Assembly (NCBI RefSeq): GCF_040327995.1
Contig: NZ_JBEPIJ010000013.1
Location: 1 to 64,000, forward strand
Direction of reading: 5' to 3'
Length of the DNA: 64,000 nt
Origin: Solimonas thermocellulolyticum
Lineage (GTDB): Bacteria; Pseudomonadota; Gammaproteobacteria; Nevskiales; Nevskiaceae
Part shown: positions 35,326-44,474 of the stretch, piece by piece
Position numbering within the stretch: position 1 is the stretch's first letter
Layout: every line of letters starts with the position of its first letter
The notes under the pieces: model-generated
Told to the model about the DNA's origin: nothing
Seen by the model: only the letters and a program-made list of their open reading frames with translations
Database searches by the model: none
Translations under genes and position numbers: made by a program

Positions 35326-36300
35326 TCACCTGCGCGCTGCGGCCATCCGCAGCACGGTTCCATATCCTGACGGCGCTTCTACGACGCCGTTTGCCCGCAG
35401 CATGCGGTGCAGCTCCGGCAGGCGATGGCAGGGCACCGAGGCCATCAGGTGGTGTTCCTGGTGGTAGTTCACGTGCATCGGCGCGACGGTAAGGCGCGCA
35501 AGCCAGCCGGCGCGCGTGGTGCGGGTGTTGCGCAGGACGTCGGCGCTGCGTTCCATGCAGGCGTGTTCGGCGATCGAGCGGATGCGGATGTACAGGCTGA
35601 ACGTGGTCATGTAGGCCGCGATCCAGGCCCAGTAGGTCCAGCCGATGCCGAGGGCATAGAGGACGCCGAACAAGGCGGCGTTGGTGACCAGCATTGGCGT
35701 CATGTGGCGGAGGCCTTCGCGCACGTAGTCGCTGAGGGGGCGCGTGCCGCGCGGACGGCGCGTCACCGTCGCGGCGACGGTGTATTCGAACACGCCGATG
35801 TCCATCAAAAGCTGTGCGGCGATGCGGCGCAGCGCGGTCTGGCCGCTCACGTCGCGTAGCGCTTTTTTGATCAGCGAGCCGCGCGTGGTCGGAAACGGCG
35901 TGACCAGGCTCAGGTCCGGATCGACCTCGAGCCCGGTGTGCGTGTGGTGGCGTAGATGGTGGGTGCGGTAGCGCGGCACGTCGTTCCAGATCGGCCGTGC
36001 GCACAGCCAGTCGCCAATCCACTCGTTGAGCGTGGGCGTGCGGAACAGCAGGCGATGCGCGGCCTCGTGCGCAAGAATCGCGAGCGCATGCTGGCGGCCG
36101 CCGAGCACGAACACGGCGGCGATGAAGGTCCATATCGACGGCCAGATCGCCAGTGCCGTGAAGCAGACACCGATCGCGGCCCAGGTCGACAGCACCATCC
36201 ATGCGCCGCGCAGGTCGGAGCGCGCGGTGAGCTGGGCGATCTGCTCGGGTGTGAACAGCTCGCGCGGGCGCAGGCGGGAAGATGTGATCGTCTCGTTCAT
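35326..36300 (-). CDS. Fatty acid desaturase
   Basis: 324 aa membrane di-iron desaturase with three histidine boxes: HEAAH (about residue 78), HHLRHHTH and HQEHH near residue 282. Hydrophobic helices flank the boxes. The next gene upstream on the same strand, a PaaX-type regulator, ends 3 bp before its start, so the two are one unit. It may set membrane unsaturation or act on an acyl or sterol side chain; context near steroid genes does not settle this. Confidence 0.88.
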   Translation of the reverse strand: MNETITSSRLRPRELFTPEQIAQLTARSDLRGAWMVLSTWAAIGVCFTALAIWPSIWTFIAAVFVLGGRQHALAILAHEAAHRLLFRTPTLNEWIGDWLCARPIWNDVPRYRTHHLRHHTHTGLEVDPDLSLVTPFPTTRGSLIKKALRDVSGQTALRRIAAQLLMDIGVFEYTVAATVTRRPRGTRPLSDYVREGLRHMTPMLVTNAALFGVLYALGIGWTYWAWIAAYMTTFSLYIRIRSIAEHACMERSADVLRNTRTTRAGWLARLTVAPMHVNYHQEHHLMASVPCHRLPELHRMLRANGVVEAPSGYGTVLRMAAARR

Positions 36301-36303
36301 GGC

Positions 36304-37131
36304 TCAGTGAAGGGCATGCGCGCCGTGCTCGGTACCGGTGGGCAGCGGAAGCTGGTGCAGGCGCCGCCAGATGCGGTGGCCGAAGTCGTCGAAGCGTTTG
36401 ACGGTCGCCACATAGGCTCGGCGCGCATCCACGTCCACCAGCGGCGCCGGCAGCCAGGGATCGAACACGAGCTGGCGGATCGCCTCGTTGCCGTGCAGGT
36501 AGGCCTCGCGTGCGGCGACTTCGAGCTCCAGCGCGTCGGCGCGCGTCATCCAGCGTTCCAGCGCGGCGCGGCGTTCCCGGTACAGCCGGCTCAGGTGCTT
36601 GCCGTCCCAGAGACGGCGCGCGCGTGCCTCGCGCGCGGTATCGAGATGGCGGATCACGAACACCGCGGCGCGCTCGTCGACGCCGAGCGTGGCCAGCCGT
36701 GTGCGCACCGCGTCGACACCGCCGGCCAGATTGTCCGGGCGCAGATGCAGGCCCGGATCGAGTTCGCGCAGGCCGAGCATCGACAGCGCGCGCTCGTGCT
36801 CGTGCGCGCGGCGGCGCGGCAGCTTGGCAAGGTGCACGGCGATCCAGTCGCCGCGCCAGTCACGGGTGCGCCGCTCGGCGTCGCGCCAGTTCGCGACTTC
36901 GCCGGCGAGGCCGACGGCCGCCGGGCCCAGCCGGTAGCGGCCGCGTTCCGCTGCTTCGACCATGCCGGCCGCCGAAAGCCGCACAAGGGCCACACGCACG
37001 CTGTTCTCGCGGATGCCGAACAGCGCACAGGCGTTGATCGCTTCACGCGCGCCGAGTGTCGCGTCGTCGGCAGCGAGCAGCAGGTTGAGGATCAGTGATC
37101 GCGGCGTGGGCGGTCTCGGCTTCGAGATCAT
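36304..37131 (-). CDS. PaaX-family transcriptional regulator
   Basis: 275 aa. N-terminal winged helix (RSLILNLLLAADDATLGAREAINACALFGIRENSVRVALVRLSAAGMVE in outline), then the PaaX central and C-terminal domains including DWIAVHLAKLPRRRAH. Family members repress phenylacetyl-CoA or related CoA-thioester catabolism genes. It lies divergent from a crotonase gene, with paired ATTACAGAT repeats between them, and upstream of a desaturase gene in one unit. Ligand unknown; an acyl-CoA is typical. Confidence 0.85.
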   Translation of the reverse strand: MISKPRPPTPRSLILNLLLAADDATLGAREAINACALFGIRENSVRVALVRLSAAGMVEAAERGRYRLGPAAVGLAGEVANWRDAERRTRDWRGDWIAVHLAKLPRRRAHEHERALSMLGLRELDPGLHLRPDNLAGGVDAVRTRLATLGVDERAAVFVIRHLDTAREARARRLWDGKHLSRLYRERRAALERWMTRADALELEVAAREAYLHGNEAIRQLVFDPWLPAPLVDVDARRAYVATVKRFDDFGHRIWRRLHQLPLPTGTEHGAHALH

Positions 37132-37175
37132 TACAGATGTATGGACAAGATGCTATGGACAGAAATATTACAGAT
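37130..37175. promoter_or_regulatory. Paired ATTACAGAT repeats between paaX and crotonase genes
   Basis: ATTACAGAT occurs at 37130-37138 and again at 37167-37175, about four helical turns minus a few bases apart (37 bp), in the AT-rich 82-bp divergent promoter region. A related inverted element ATGTAAT follows at about 37197-37203. A plausible binding site for the PaaX-type regulator; not tested. Confidence 0.45.
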
Positions 37176-37213
37176 CGTGATACTTGGTTCAACGTCATGT
37201 AATGGAGATGGCC

Positions 37214-37993
37214 ATGTCCGAGGCCAGCGTCATCGTCGAGCGGCGCCCGCCGCTCGTGATCGTCACCATCAACCGGCCAGCGGCACGCAATGCCGTCGAT
37301 GGCCCGACGGCCGCCTTGCTCGCCGACGCTTTCCGCGCCTTCGATGCCGACGATGAACTCAAGGTCGCGATTCTCACCGGCGCCGGCGGGAATTTCTGTG
37401 CCGGCGCCGATCTCAAGGCGGTGGCCACCGGGGATCCGCAACGCGCGAACCGCATCGATGCCGATGGCGACGGTCCGATGGGGCCGACCCGGATGAGATT
37501 GTCCAAGCCGGTGATCGCCGCGATTTCGGGATATGCCGTCGCCGGCGGCATCGAGCTCGCGTGTTGGTGCGATCTGCGCGTCGCCGATGTGACCGCCGTG
37601 TTCGGCGTGTTCTGTCGCCGCTTCGGCGTGCCGCTGATCGACGGCGGCACCGTGCGCTTGCCGCGGCTGATCGGTATGAGCCGCGCGCTCGATCTGATCC
37701 TGACCGGCCGCGCGGTCGATGCGCAGGAGGCGTACGCGATGGGATTGGCCAACCGCGTCGTGCCCACCGGGCAGGCGCTGGCTGAGGCGTCGACGCTTGC
37801 CTTGCAGCTTGCCGCGTTCCCGCAGCAGTGCCTGCGCGGCGATCGCGCGAGCGTGTACGAGCAGTGGGGCATGGCGCAGGACGTGGCGATCGCCAACGAG
37901 TTCGAGCACGGGCTGCGCACGCTGCAATCGGGCGAGACGGTTGCGGGCGCGGCGCGCTTTGCCGGCGGCGATGGGCGGCACGGAAGGTTCTGA
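37214..37993 (+). CDS. Enoyl-CoA hydratase/isomerase (crotonase)
   Basis: 259 aa from the ATG at 37214, chosen because GGAG lies 6 bp upstream; starts at 37184, 37202 and 37208 are in frame. The crotonase oxyanion-hole blocks FCAGADLKAVA and ISGYAVAGGIELACWCDLRVA are present. The GGTVRLPRLIG loop also fits the family. Probably acts on an acyl-CoA made from steroid or fatty acid breakdown. First of a run: two crotonases then an SDR, 12 bp apart, likely regulated by the divergent PaaX protein. Confidence 0.85.
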   Translation: MSEASVIVERRPPLVIVTINRPAARNAVDGPTAALLADAFRAFDADDELKVAILTGAGGNFCAGADLKAVATGDPQRANRIDADGDGPMGPTRMRLSKPVIAAISGYAVAGGIELACWCDLRVADVTAVFGVFCRRFGVPLIDGGTVRLPRLIGMSRALDLILTGRAVDAQEAYAMGLANRVVPTGQALAEASTLALQLAAFPQQCLRGDRASVYEQWGMAQDVAIANEFEHGLRTLQSGETVAGAARFAGGDGRHGRF

Positions 37994-38005
37994 CGGGGAG
38001 CAGCG

Positions 38006-38920
38006 ATGGACACATTGAGCACCATGACCTACGCGGTCACCGGCCGCATCGCACGGATCACGCTGAACCGACCGGCGCGCGGCAACGGCATCACCCTGGA
38101 CTTGCCGCGCGAGCTGGCCGAATGCGTCGAGCGCGCGAATCTCGATCCCGCCGTGCACGTGATCGCGCTCGCCGGCAACGGCAGCGGCTTCTGCGGCGGC
38201 TACGATCTGGTCGACAGTGCCGAGAAGCTGCAGATCGGTGAGGAGCATGCCTCGCGTCCGCCGGGCTCGCCGCTGGATCCGCGCGTGCAGATGCACAACC
38301 ACGCGCCCGGCGAGGTCTGGGACCCGGTGATCGACTACGCGATGATGTCGCGCAACGTCAAGGGCTTCATGAGCCTGTTCCACAGCGAAAAGCCGGTGGT
38401 GTGCAAGGTGCACGGCTACTGCGTGGGCGGCGGCACCGACATGGCCTTGTGTTCGGATCTGCTGGTGATCGCCGACGACGCCAAGATCGGCTATCCGCCA
38501 GCGCGGGTCTGGGGTTCGCCGACGACCTCGCTGTGGTTTCATCGCATTGGCCTGGAAAAGGCCAAGCGCCTGCTGTTCACCGGGGACTGCCTGAGCGGCA
38601 AGCAGGCGCAGGAATGGGGCCTGGCGATCGAGTCGGCGCCGCCGGACCAACTCGATGCGCGCTTCGAGGCGCTGCTCGAACGTATCGCGCGCATGCCGAT
38701 CAACCAGCTCGTGATGATGAAGCTCTTGCTCAACCAGAGCGTGATGAGCCAAGGCCTGCACACCACGCAGATCCTCGGCACGGTGTTCGATGGCATCGCG
38801 CGGCATACCAAGGAGGGCTACGCCTTCCAGCAGCGCGCGGCCGAAGCGGGCTTCAAGCAGGCGGTGCGCGAGCGCGACGACCCGTTCGGCGACTACGGGC
38901 TGGCGCGCTACAAGACTTGA
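38006..38920 (+). CDS. Crotonase-family protein, larger form
   Basis: 304 aa. The crotonase motifs are FCGGYDLVDSAEK and VHGYCVGGGTDMALCSDLLVIA, with an insertion near residues 75-115 that lengthens the protein by about 40 residues over a typical hydratase. It lies 12 bp after the previous crotonase, suggesting a paired function. Substrate not deducible. Confidence 0.82.
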   Translation: MDTLSTMTYAVTGRIARITLNRPARGNGITLDLPRELAECVERANLDPAVHVIALAGNGSGFCGGYDLVDSAEKLQIGEEHASRPPGSPLDPRVQMHNHAPGEVWDPVIDYAMMSRNVKGFMSLFHSEKPVVCKVHGYCVGGGTDMALCSDLLVIADDAKIGYPPARVWGSPTTSLWFHRIGLEKAKRLLFTGDCLSGKQAQEWGLAIESAPPDQLDARFEALLERIARMPINQLVMMKLLLNQSVMSQGLHTTQILGTVFDGIARHTKEGYAFQQRAAEAGFKQAVRERDDPFGDYGLARYKT

Positions 38921-39020
38921 TCACGCCGGACGGTCTGCCGATCTACGCCACGCGGATCAGGCCCAAGCGCGCGGGCGAAGCGAGACTGCGGTCTGGTCCA
39001 GATCGAACGGAGAACGTGGC

Positions 39021-39776
39021 ATGGCGAGGCTGGCAGGCAAGGTGGCGCTGGTGACCGGCGCGGGGCAGGGCGTGGGGCAGGGCATCGCATACGCGCTGGC
39101 GGCCGAAGGCGCGGCGATTGCGGTCGCCGGGCGCACGCTTTCAAAGCTGCAGGCCACCGTCGCCGAGATCGAGCGACGTGGCGGCAAGGCCTTCGCCGTC
39201 GAGTGCGACGTCAAGCGTGCGGCGTCTGCCAAGGCCTGCGTCGACGCCGTGGTCGCGCACTTCGGCAAGCTCAACATCCTCGTCAACAATGCTCAGGAGG
39301 TCGCGCTCGGCACGCTCAACGAGGTCAGCGACGAGGCCTTGATCGCCGGCTGGGAGTCCGGCCCCTTGGCGACGTTCCGGCTGATGAAGCTGTGCTATCC
39401 GTACCTCAAGGGCGATGGCGTGATCGTCAACTTCGGCACCTCGGCCGCCAAGCGCTGGGACGTGTCGGGCTATGGCGCCTACGCCGCGATCAAGGAAGCG
39501 ACGCGCCAGCTCACGCGCGCCGCGGCCTGCGAGTGGGCGAAGGACGGCATCCGCACCAATGCGATCCTGCCGCTGGGCGATTCACCGGCCATGGCCTGGT
39601 GGATGCGCGAGCGCCCCGAGGAATCCGCCGCCTTCGTCGCCACCGTGCCGCAGGGCTATGTCGGTTCCTGCGAGAACGACGTGGGCCGCTTCGTCGCGAC
39701 GCTGTGTTCGGAGGACTGCCGCTACATCAACGGCCAGTCGATCGGCGTCGACGGCGGCCAGGCGTATCTGGGGTGA
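39021..39776 (+). CDS. Short-chain dehydrogenase/reductase
   Basis: 251 aa from the ATG at 39021, with GGAGAAC just before it. NAD(P)-binding TGAGQGVGQG and the catalytic YAAIK tetrad region after FGTSAAKRW. The usual NNAG is NNAQ here. The C-terminal CRYINGQSIGVDGGQAYLG is family typical. Follows the two crotonases by 100 bp and probably oxidises a hydroxyacyl-CoA or steroid hydroxyl. Ends before a hairpin. Confidence 0.83.
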   Translation: MARLAGKVALVTGAGQGVGQGIAYALAAEGAAIAVAGRTLSKLQATVAEIERRGGKAFAVECDVKRAASAKACVDAVVAHFGKLNILVNNAQEVALGTLNEVSDEALIAGWESGPLATFRLMKLCYPYLKGDGVIVNFGTSAAKRWDVSGYGAYAAIKEATRQLTRAAACEWAKDGIRTNAILPLGDSPAMAWWMRERPEESAAFVATVPQGYVGSCENDVGRFVATLCSEDCRYINGQSIGVDGGQAYLG

Positions 39777-39798
39777 GTGAGGGCGGCCTTGCGAATGT

Positions 39799-39816
39799 CC
39801 GGCCAAGGAGGGCCGG
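39799..39816. repeat. Hairpin between SDR and propeller genes
   Basis: CCGGCC and GGCCGG with the loop AAGGAG, in the 146-bp gap between convergent genes. Without a T-run it is not a clear terminator. It resembles the GGCC-rich palindromes at 1353 and 61932. Confidence 0.35.
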
Positions 39817-39922
39817 GCAGGGGTTTCAAACGTCTGCACCACCGCGCCAGGGACGGCCGGTGCGCCCGAGTTGATCGAGGTAGCTCGCGTACGGCAGGTG
39901 GCGCGTGACGACCAGGGGCGCT

Positions 39923-41182
39923 TCACTGCAGCGCGTCGATGTGCAGACGCCCGGTACGCACACGCTGCGGATGATCGCCGACGGGCACGCTGGCAATCTC
40001 CTGCGCGGTGTCGAAGTCGATCACGGCAACCCGGTCCTGTTCGCTGACCGAGACGTAGCAGTGGCGGCCGTCATGACTCTCGGTCGACCAGTAAGGCTTG
40101 GCCGCGAGCGGATCTTCGGACAGCGTGACGATGTCGAAATCGAAGCTCGCGCGATCGACGATCGCCGCATAGCCCGACATCGTGCCGGCCACGCACAGCT
40201 TGGAGCCCTGCGCGTTGATCGCAAGGCCGTGGTGCGCGGAGTTGAGCTGGTACTTGTGATACGGCAGTTGCTGGATCTTCTCCGGCACCGGCAGCTCGAG
40301 CGCCCGCGTGATCTTGTGCTGCGCAAGGTCGTACTCGAACAGGCCGTGGAAGAACGAGACCTGCAGATAAATGTGGCTCTCGTCCGGCGTGACCGCCATC
40401 GGCCGCACGGCGCGGTCGATCCACGGCATGCCGAAGGCTTCGAGCTTCTCGCCGATGTCGATGCGCTCGATCACCTCGTACGACTGTGCATCGACGATTT
40501 GCAGCCAGCGATCGCCTTTGAGCCAGTCCAGCCATTTGGCGGTCGTCGGCAGGAACACCCTGCCGATGCTGGCGTGATAGATGCGCTTACCGTCGCGCGA
40601 GTAGTTGCTCTCGTGCGGCTGATCGCCGCTATCAAAACCGCCATTGATGCGGCCGGTTGCGGTGTCGATGGCGTGCACCTTGCGCGCCGTCGACGCCGAT
40701 ACCAGAAAAGTCTTGCCGTCCGGCGAGAGCGCCGCATGGTCGGCGCGATAGCCCTCGACCGGCGTGCGCCAGACGATCTCGCCGCTGGCGACATCGATCG
40801 CGACCACGTCAGCGAAGCTCGGCCGCGACACGAACAGCCGGCGACCGTCGTTGGAGGTGAACAAATCGTCGACGAACTGGTCGTGGCCCTCGCCGATGAA
40901 CTTACGGATCAGATGAAAGTAGATCGAGCGCAACACGCTGGCCTCGATCTCGTCGATGCGCTGGGCTCGGTCCGGAATGATGTTGACACGCTTGATGACC
41001 TCGAAGGTCTGCGGGTCGAAGATGTCGGCGGTGCCGTCCCAGTTGTTGCCGACGACGACCACGTCGCGCAGGCCGGGTTCCGCGGAGGCCGTCGACGGAT
41101 CCGACGCCAGCACGGTCATCAGCGCGCCGAGGTGCAGGCCGAGTGCGCACAGCGCCCGGGACCAGGCTCCCGTCATGATCAT
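39923..41182 (-). CDS. Secreted YVTN-type beta-propeller protein
   Basis: 419 aa. A signal-peptide-like N-terminus (MIMTGAWSRALCALGLHLGALMTVLAS) is followed by repeated beta-propeller strands such as DGRRLFVSRP, SPDGKTFLVSAS, DGKRIYHASIG, PDESHIYLQVSF and DGRHCYVSVS, about seven units. Similar folds are found in amine dehydrogenase large subunits and nitrous oxide reductase, but no catalytic or haem motif is visible. Periplasmic, role unknown. Divergent from the Old Yellow Enzyme gene. Confidence 0.75.
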   Translation of the reverse strand: MIMTGAWSRALCALGLHLGALMTVLASDPSTASAEPGLRDVVVVGNNWDGTADIFDPQTFEVIKRVNIIPDRAQRIDEIEASVLRSIYFHLIRKFIGEGHDQFVDDLFTSNDGRRLFVSRPSFADVVAIDVASGEIVWRTPVEGYRADHAALSPDGKTFLVSASTARKVHAIDTATGRINGGFDSGDQPHESNYSRDGKRIYHASIGRVFLPTTAKWLDWLKGDRWLQIVDAQSYEVIERIDIGEKLEAFGMPWIDRAVRPMAVTPDESHIYLQVSFFHGLFEYDLAQHKITRALELPVPEKIQQLPYHKYQLNSAHHGLAINAQGSKLCVAGTMSGYAAIVDRASFDFDIVTLSEDPLAAKPYWSTESHDGRHCYVSVSEQDRVAVIDFDTAQEIASVPVGDHPQRVRTGRLHIDALQ

Positions 41183-41256
41183 GGCGATTCCCCTAGGCGA
41201 TGGTCGGGCGATCGACGCCGCGCGCTCGCCGCCCTAAACCAGCATGATGGCATAAG

Positions 41257-41270
41257 GCGATGATCATCGC
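41257..41270. promoter_or_regulatory. 14-bp perfect palindrome in divergent promoter region
   Basis: GCGATGATCATCGC is a perfect palindrome in the 205-bp gap between the divergent propeller and Old Yellow Enzyme genes. It is a plausible regulator site; no neighbouring gene encodes an obvious regulator for it. Confidence 0.35.
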
Positions 41271-41387
41271 GGTTGGGGTGAAGGGGCGGCAGCGGTTGCG
41301 CCCCGCAAGGGCGCGTCTGCGCAATTCGGACGAGGACGTCGCCGGCCGCTGGCGCGACAGTGCGGTGGTCCGCACCAGGGAAGCCGC

Positions 41388-42632
41388 ATGTCGCACGCGC
41401 CGCCGCCACCCGCCTCGATCGCCCAGGCGTTCACGCCGGTGACAATCGGCCCGCTGCGCCTGCGCAACCGCTTCATCAAGTCGGCGACCAACGAGGGCAT
41501 GGCCAGGGGCGGCGTGCCGTCGAAGATGCTGGTCGAACACCACCGCGCGATCGCCGCCGGCGGCGCGGCGATGACCACGGTCGCCTACTGCGCGGTGAGC
41601 CCCGACGGTCGCACCTTCGAGGATCAGGTGACGCTCGACGACGCCAGCCTGCCGCACCTGCGGGTGCTCACCGACGCGGTACATGCCGAAGGTGCGGCGG
41701 TCTGTGCGCAGATCACGCACGGCGGCGCCTTCACCTTCGTGCCGGTGCTGTCCACGAAGTACCCGCTGTCGGCCAGCGGCGGCCTCAACGCCGCCGGCGT
41801 GATCAGCGGCCGCCTGTTCAAGACGGCGATGACGCCGGCCGACCTGACGCGCGTCGCCGACGAGTTCGTCGCCGCAGCGCGGCGCGCGCAGCAGGCCGGC
41901 TTCGATGCCGTCGAAATCCACATGGGTCACGGTTATCTGCTGAGTCAGTTCATCTCGCCGAAGTACAACCGCCGCCGCGACGATTACGGCGGCAGCGCCG
42001 CGCAGCGCGCGCGCTATCCGGCCGAGGTCCTGCGTCGCGTGCTCGATGCGGTCGGCGATCGGCTCGCGGTGACCTGCAAGATCTGCGTCACCGAGGGCTT
42101 CAAGGGCGGCGCGACCGTGGACGATGCGATCGAAGTCGCGCGCGTGCTCGAGCGCGAGGGTGCGCATCTTTTGGTGCTCTCGGGCGGCATGAACGTCGAG
42201 GCGCCGTGGGCGATCTTCGGCAGCAACATGCCGGCCGCCGCGGTCGAGACGATCCAGAATCCGGTGGTGAAACTGGCGACACGAATGATGCGGCTGTGGG
42301 AACCCAAGGTCGCGTTCCGCGAGCTGTACTTTCTCGAACACTCGCGCCGCATCCGCGCCGCGGTGAAGCTGCCGCTGGCCTATCTGGGCGGGGCCAAGTC
42401 GCGATCCGGCATCGAATCCGTGCTCAGCGAGGGTTTCGACTGCGTCGCCATGGGCCGCGCGCTGATTCACGATCCGGAGCTGGTCAACAAGTTCCGCGAC
42501 GGCCGCGCGAGCGCCTCCGGCTGCACCGCGTGCAACCAATGCGTGGTGACGATGTACGGCGAGGCCGGCACCCACTGCGTGCTGCGGCCGTCACCGGACC
42601 CGGCGCTCAACCGCGTGCCGGCGGCCGCATGA
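41388..42632 (+). CDS. NADH:flavin oxidoreductase, Old Yellow Enzyme family
   Basis: 414 aa TIM-barrel FMN enzyme. Blocks: PLRLRNRFIKSATNEGMA near the start, QITHGG, the substrate histidines in VEIHMGHGYLLSQFISP, and YLGGAKSRSGIESVLSEGFDCVAMGRALI for FMN binding. Old Yellow Enzymes reduce activated C=C bonds with NAD(P)H; steroid enones are possible substrates. The C-terminal region after residue 370 has CTACNQCV, a short Cys pair, but no Fe-S domain. Divergent from the propeller gene. Confidence 0.88.
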   Translation: MSHAPPPPASIAQAFTPVTIGPLRLRNRFIKSATNEGMARGGVPSKMLVEHHRAIAAGGAAMTTVAYCAVSPDGRTFEDQVTLDDASLPHLRVLTDAVHAEGAAVCAQITHGGAFTFVPVLSTKYPLSASGGLNAAGVISGRLFKTAMTPADLTRVADEFVAAARRAQQAGFDAVEIHMGHGYLLSQFISPKYNRRRDDYGGSAAQRARYPAEVLRRVLDAVGDRLAVTCKICVTEGFKGGATVDDAIEVARVLEREGAHLLVLSGGMNVEAPWAIFGSNMPAAAVETIQNPVVKLATRMMRLWEPKVAFRELYFLEHSRRIRAAVKLPLAYLGGAKSRSGIESVLSEGFDCVAMGRALIHDPELVNKFRDGRASASGCTACNQCVVTMYGEAGTHCVLRPSPDPALNRVPAAA

Positions 42633-42648
42633 GCACGACCGTCGAACG

Positions 42649-43155
42649 ATGAAACTGCCGCTCAAGCTGCTGCTGCGCGATCTGCTGATCATCGCGGCGG
42701 CGATCGTCGTGCGCGAGGCGAGCCACGGCCTCGAAGCCAGCGGCTCGGCGGCACACTGGCCGCTGGCGCTCGTCGCCGGCGCGCTGCTCGCGCTCGCCGG
42801 TTATCTGGTGCACGAGTGGGGCCACCTGCTCGGCGCGCTCGCCAGCCGCAGCCGCGTCGAACTGCCGGACACCGTGGCCGCAGTGTTCTTGTTCAAGTTC
42901 GACGTCGGCGCCAACGATCGCCGCCAGTTCCTGTGGATGTCGGCCGGCGGCTTCGCCGCCAGCGCGATCGTCGTCGCGCTCTCCCTGGCGTTGTTGTCCT
43001 TCGATCGCCTCGCCGACGGCATCGCCCTGGTCCTCACCGGGCTCGGCGTGCTCGCCACCGCGGTGCTCGAACTGCCGCCGGCCTGGCGCGTGCTGCGCGG
43101 TGCCGGCCTGCCGCAGCAGGGGCCGGCCTTTGTCGGAACCAAACCCTCGGACTGA
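42649..43155 (+). CDS. Small membrane protein with an HEWGH motif
   Basis: 168 aa, about four hydrophobic helices. The second helix contains HEWGH (about residue 56), the HExxH pattern of zinc metalloproteases, so this resembles M50-type membrane proteins in miniature. The remaining helices lack a recognisable second motif. It starts 16 bp after the Old Yellow Enzyme. Function unknown; a similar motif occurs in the broken gene at 34554. Confidence 0.6.
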   Translation: MKLPLKLLLRDLLIIAAAIVVREASHGLEASGSAAHWPLALVAGALLALAGYLVHEWGHLLGALASRSRVELPDTVAAVFLFKFDVGANDRRQFLWMSAGGFAASAIVVALSLALLSFDRLADGIALVLTGLGVLATAVLELPPAWRVLRGAGLPQQGPAFVGTKPSD

Positions 43156-43223
43156 GCGTCGTTCGCGCGTAGGCGCACGGACCCGGTCGATCGGAACACA
43201 GCGAACCAGGCACGATGCGATGA

Positions 43224-43574
43224 CTACGGCTTGGGGGACCGCGTGCGCAGCCACACCATCCCCGCGCCGAGCGACACCCCTGCCACGTTCGCGCCGATGT
43301 CCGCCCATTCGAAGCTGCGCCAGGGCAGGCGCGCCTGCACCAGCTCGATGAGGATGCCGAATCCGATCATCGCGATCGCGGCGATGACGCGGTGGCGGTG
43401 GTGGTTCTGGGCCAGCACCGCCAGCGCCCCGAGGACAAGATAGCTACCCAAATGCACCAGCTTGTCGGCGTAGGCCGGCAGCGCGGGCAGTTGGGGCGTG
43501 GGGATCAGCGCGGTCGCGCCGACGACGAGCATCGCGGCGATCCACGCCGCCCGTAACAAGGTCGAACGCGACAT
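43224..43574 (-). CDS. VanZ-like membrane protein
   Basis: 116 aa with three or four membrane helices. LPAYADKLVHLGSYLVLGAL and GILIELVQARLPWRSFEWADIGANVAGVSLG carry the DK-H and E-Q ... D-x-x-AN residues of the VanZ family. Some relatives alter antibiotic sensitivity; most are uncharacterised. Confidence 0.8.
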   Translation of the reverse strand: MSRSTLLRAAWIAAMLVVGATALIPTPQLPALPAYADKLVHLGSYLVLGALAVLAQNHHRHRVIAAIAMIGFGILIELVQARLPWRSFEWADIGANVAGVSLGAGMVWLRTRSPKP

Positions 43575-43607
43575 CGAGAAAACCGAGGAAGACGACGGAC
43601 GCGCAGC

Positions 43608-44474
43608 CTAACCGCTTTCTCGTCGTGTCGCCGAGCTTCGGGTGGCTTCGAGTATGCGCACGCGGTCGCCGCCCGGTGTCCGCGCGATGTCGCAGGTCGC
43701 CGGCAGCTCGCGCGTCGCATGTACCCGCACCTCGGCGAAGCCGAGCCCCGCGAGCCGCTGCCGCACCTGGGCGACGGTGTCGAAGTGCACGAACATGCGG
43801 CCGCGCACGAACACCTGCAGGATGGCGCCGAAGGCCACCATCGCCGCGTTGCGGTTTTCGTGCAACAGGTAGACGTCCGAGAGGTAGAGTCCCGTCGGGA
43901 ATCTCGCGAGCACGGCGGCGATGCGGCGCCATAGCGCATCGGCCCGGGCCGGTGCGAGGTAGTTCATCAGGCCTTCGGTGATGACCGCCGTGCCCTGCGC
44001 CGGATCGAGTGTTGCCGCCACCGCGGCCAGCGACTGCGGCCCGTCCTCGGCGAGCGCGTCGAGCTCGACGACGCGATGCCGCTCGCCGAGCAGGCCCGAA
44101 GCCTGCAGCCGTCGCCGCTTTTCGGCGGCCATGGCCGGCAGATCGGTCTCGACATAGGTGAGGCGATCGCCGTAGCGCCGGCGCATTCGCCAGCCGCGCG
44201 CCGACAGGCCGGCGGCGATCTCGATGACCTGGGTCACCCGGCCCTCGTCGATCGCGCGCATGAGCAGCGCGTCGATGCCGTGGTGGCGGGCCAGCATCAT
44301 CGCCTCCAGCGACACGCCGCCGAGCGCCTGGGTAAGGCGCGTGAGCAGGCGAAAACCGCGATCCAGGCGCTTGCCCTCTGGCGTGACCAGGGCCTCGGTC
44401 GACAGGCCGAGCCGGTACCACAGATAGCCGGTGGCGTGGGCCGTCGGGCTGATGCGTGCGGCCTTGCTCGTCAT
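43608..44474 (-). CDS. SAM-dependent methyltransferase, leucine carboxyl methyltransferase family
   Basis: 288 aa from the ATG at 44474, whose codon overlaps the stop of the SDR gene (ATGA). SAM-binding features QVIEIAAGLSARGWRM (motif I), YVETDLP, and VITEGLMNYLAP; this family includes LCMT-like and polyketide methyltransferases. Upstream open frame belongs to a shadow of the SDR. Substrate unknown; coupling to a hydroxysteroid-type SDR is notable. Confidence 0.82.
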   Translation of the reverse strand: MTSKAARISPTAHATGYLWYRLGLSTEALVTPEGKRLDRGFRLLTRLTQALGGVSLEAMMLARHHGIDALLMRAIDEGRVTQVIEIAAGLSARGWRMRRRYGDRLTYVETDLPAMAAEKRRRLQASGLLGERHRVVELDALAEDGPQSLAAVAATLDPAQGTAVITEGLMNYLAPARADALWRRIAAVLARFPTGLYLSDVYLLHENRNAAMVAFGAILQVFVRGRMFVHFDTVAQVRQRLAGLGFAEVRVHATRELPATCDIARTPGGDRVRILEATRSSATRRESG

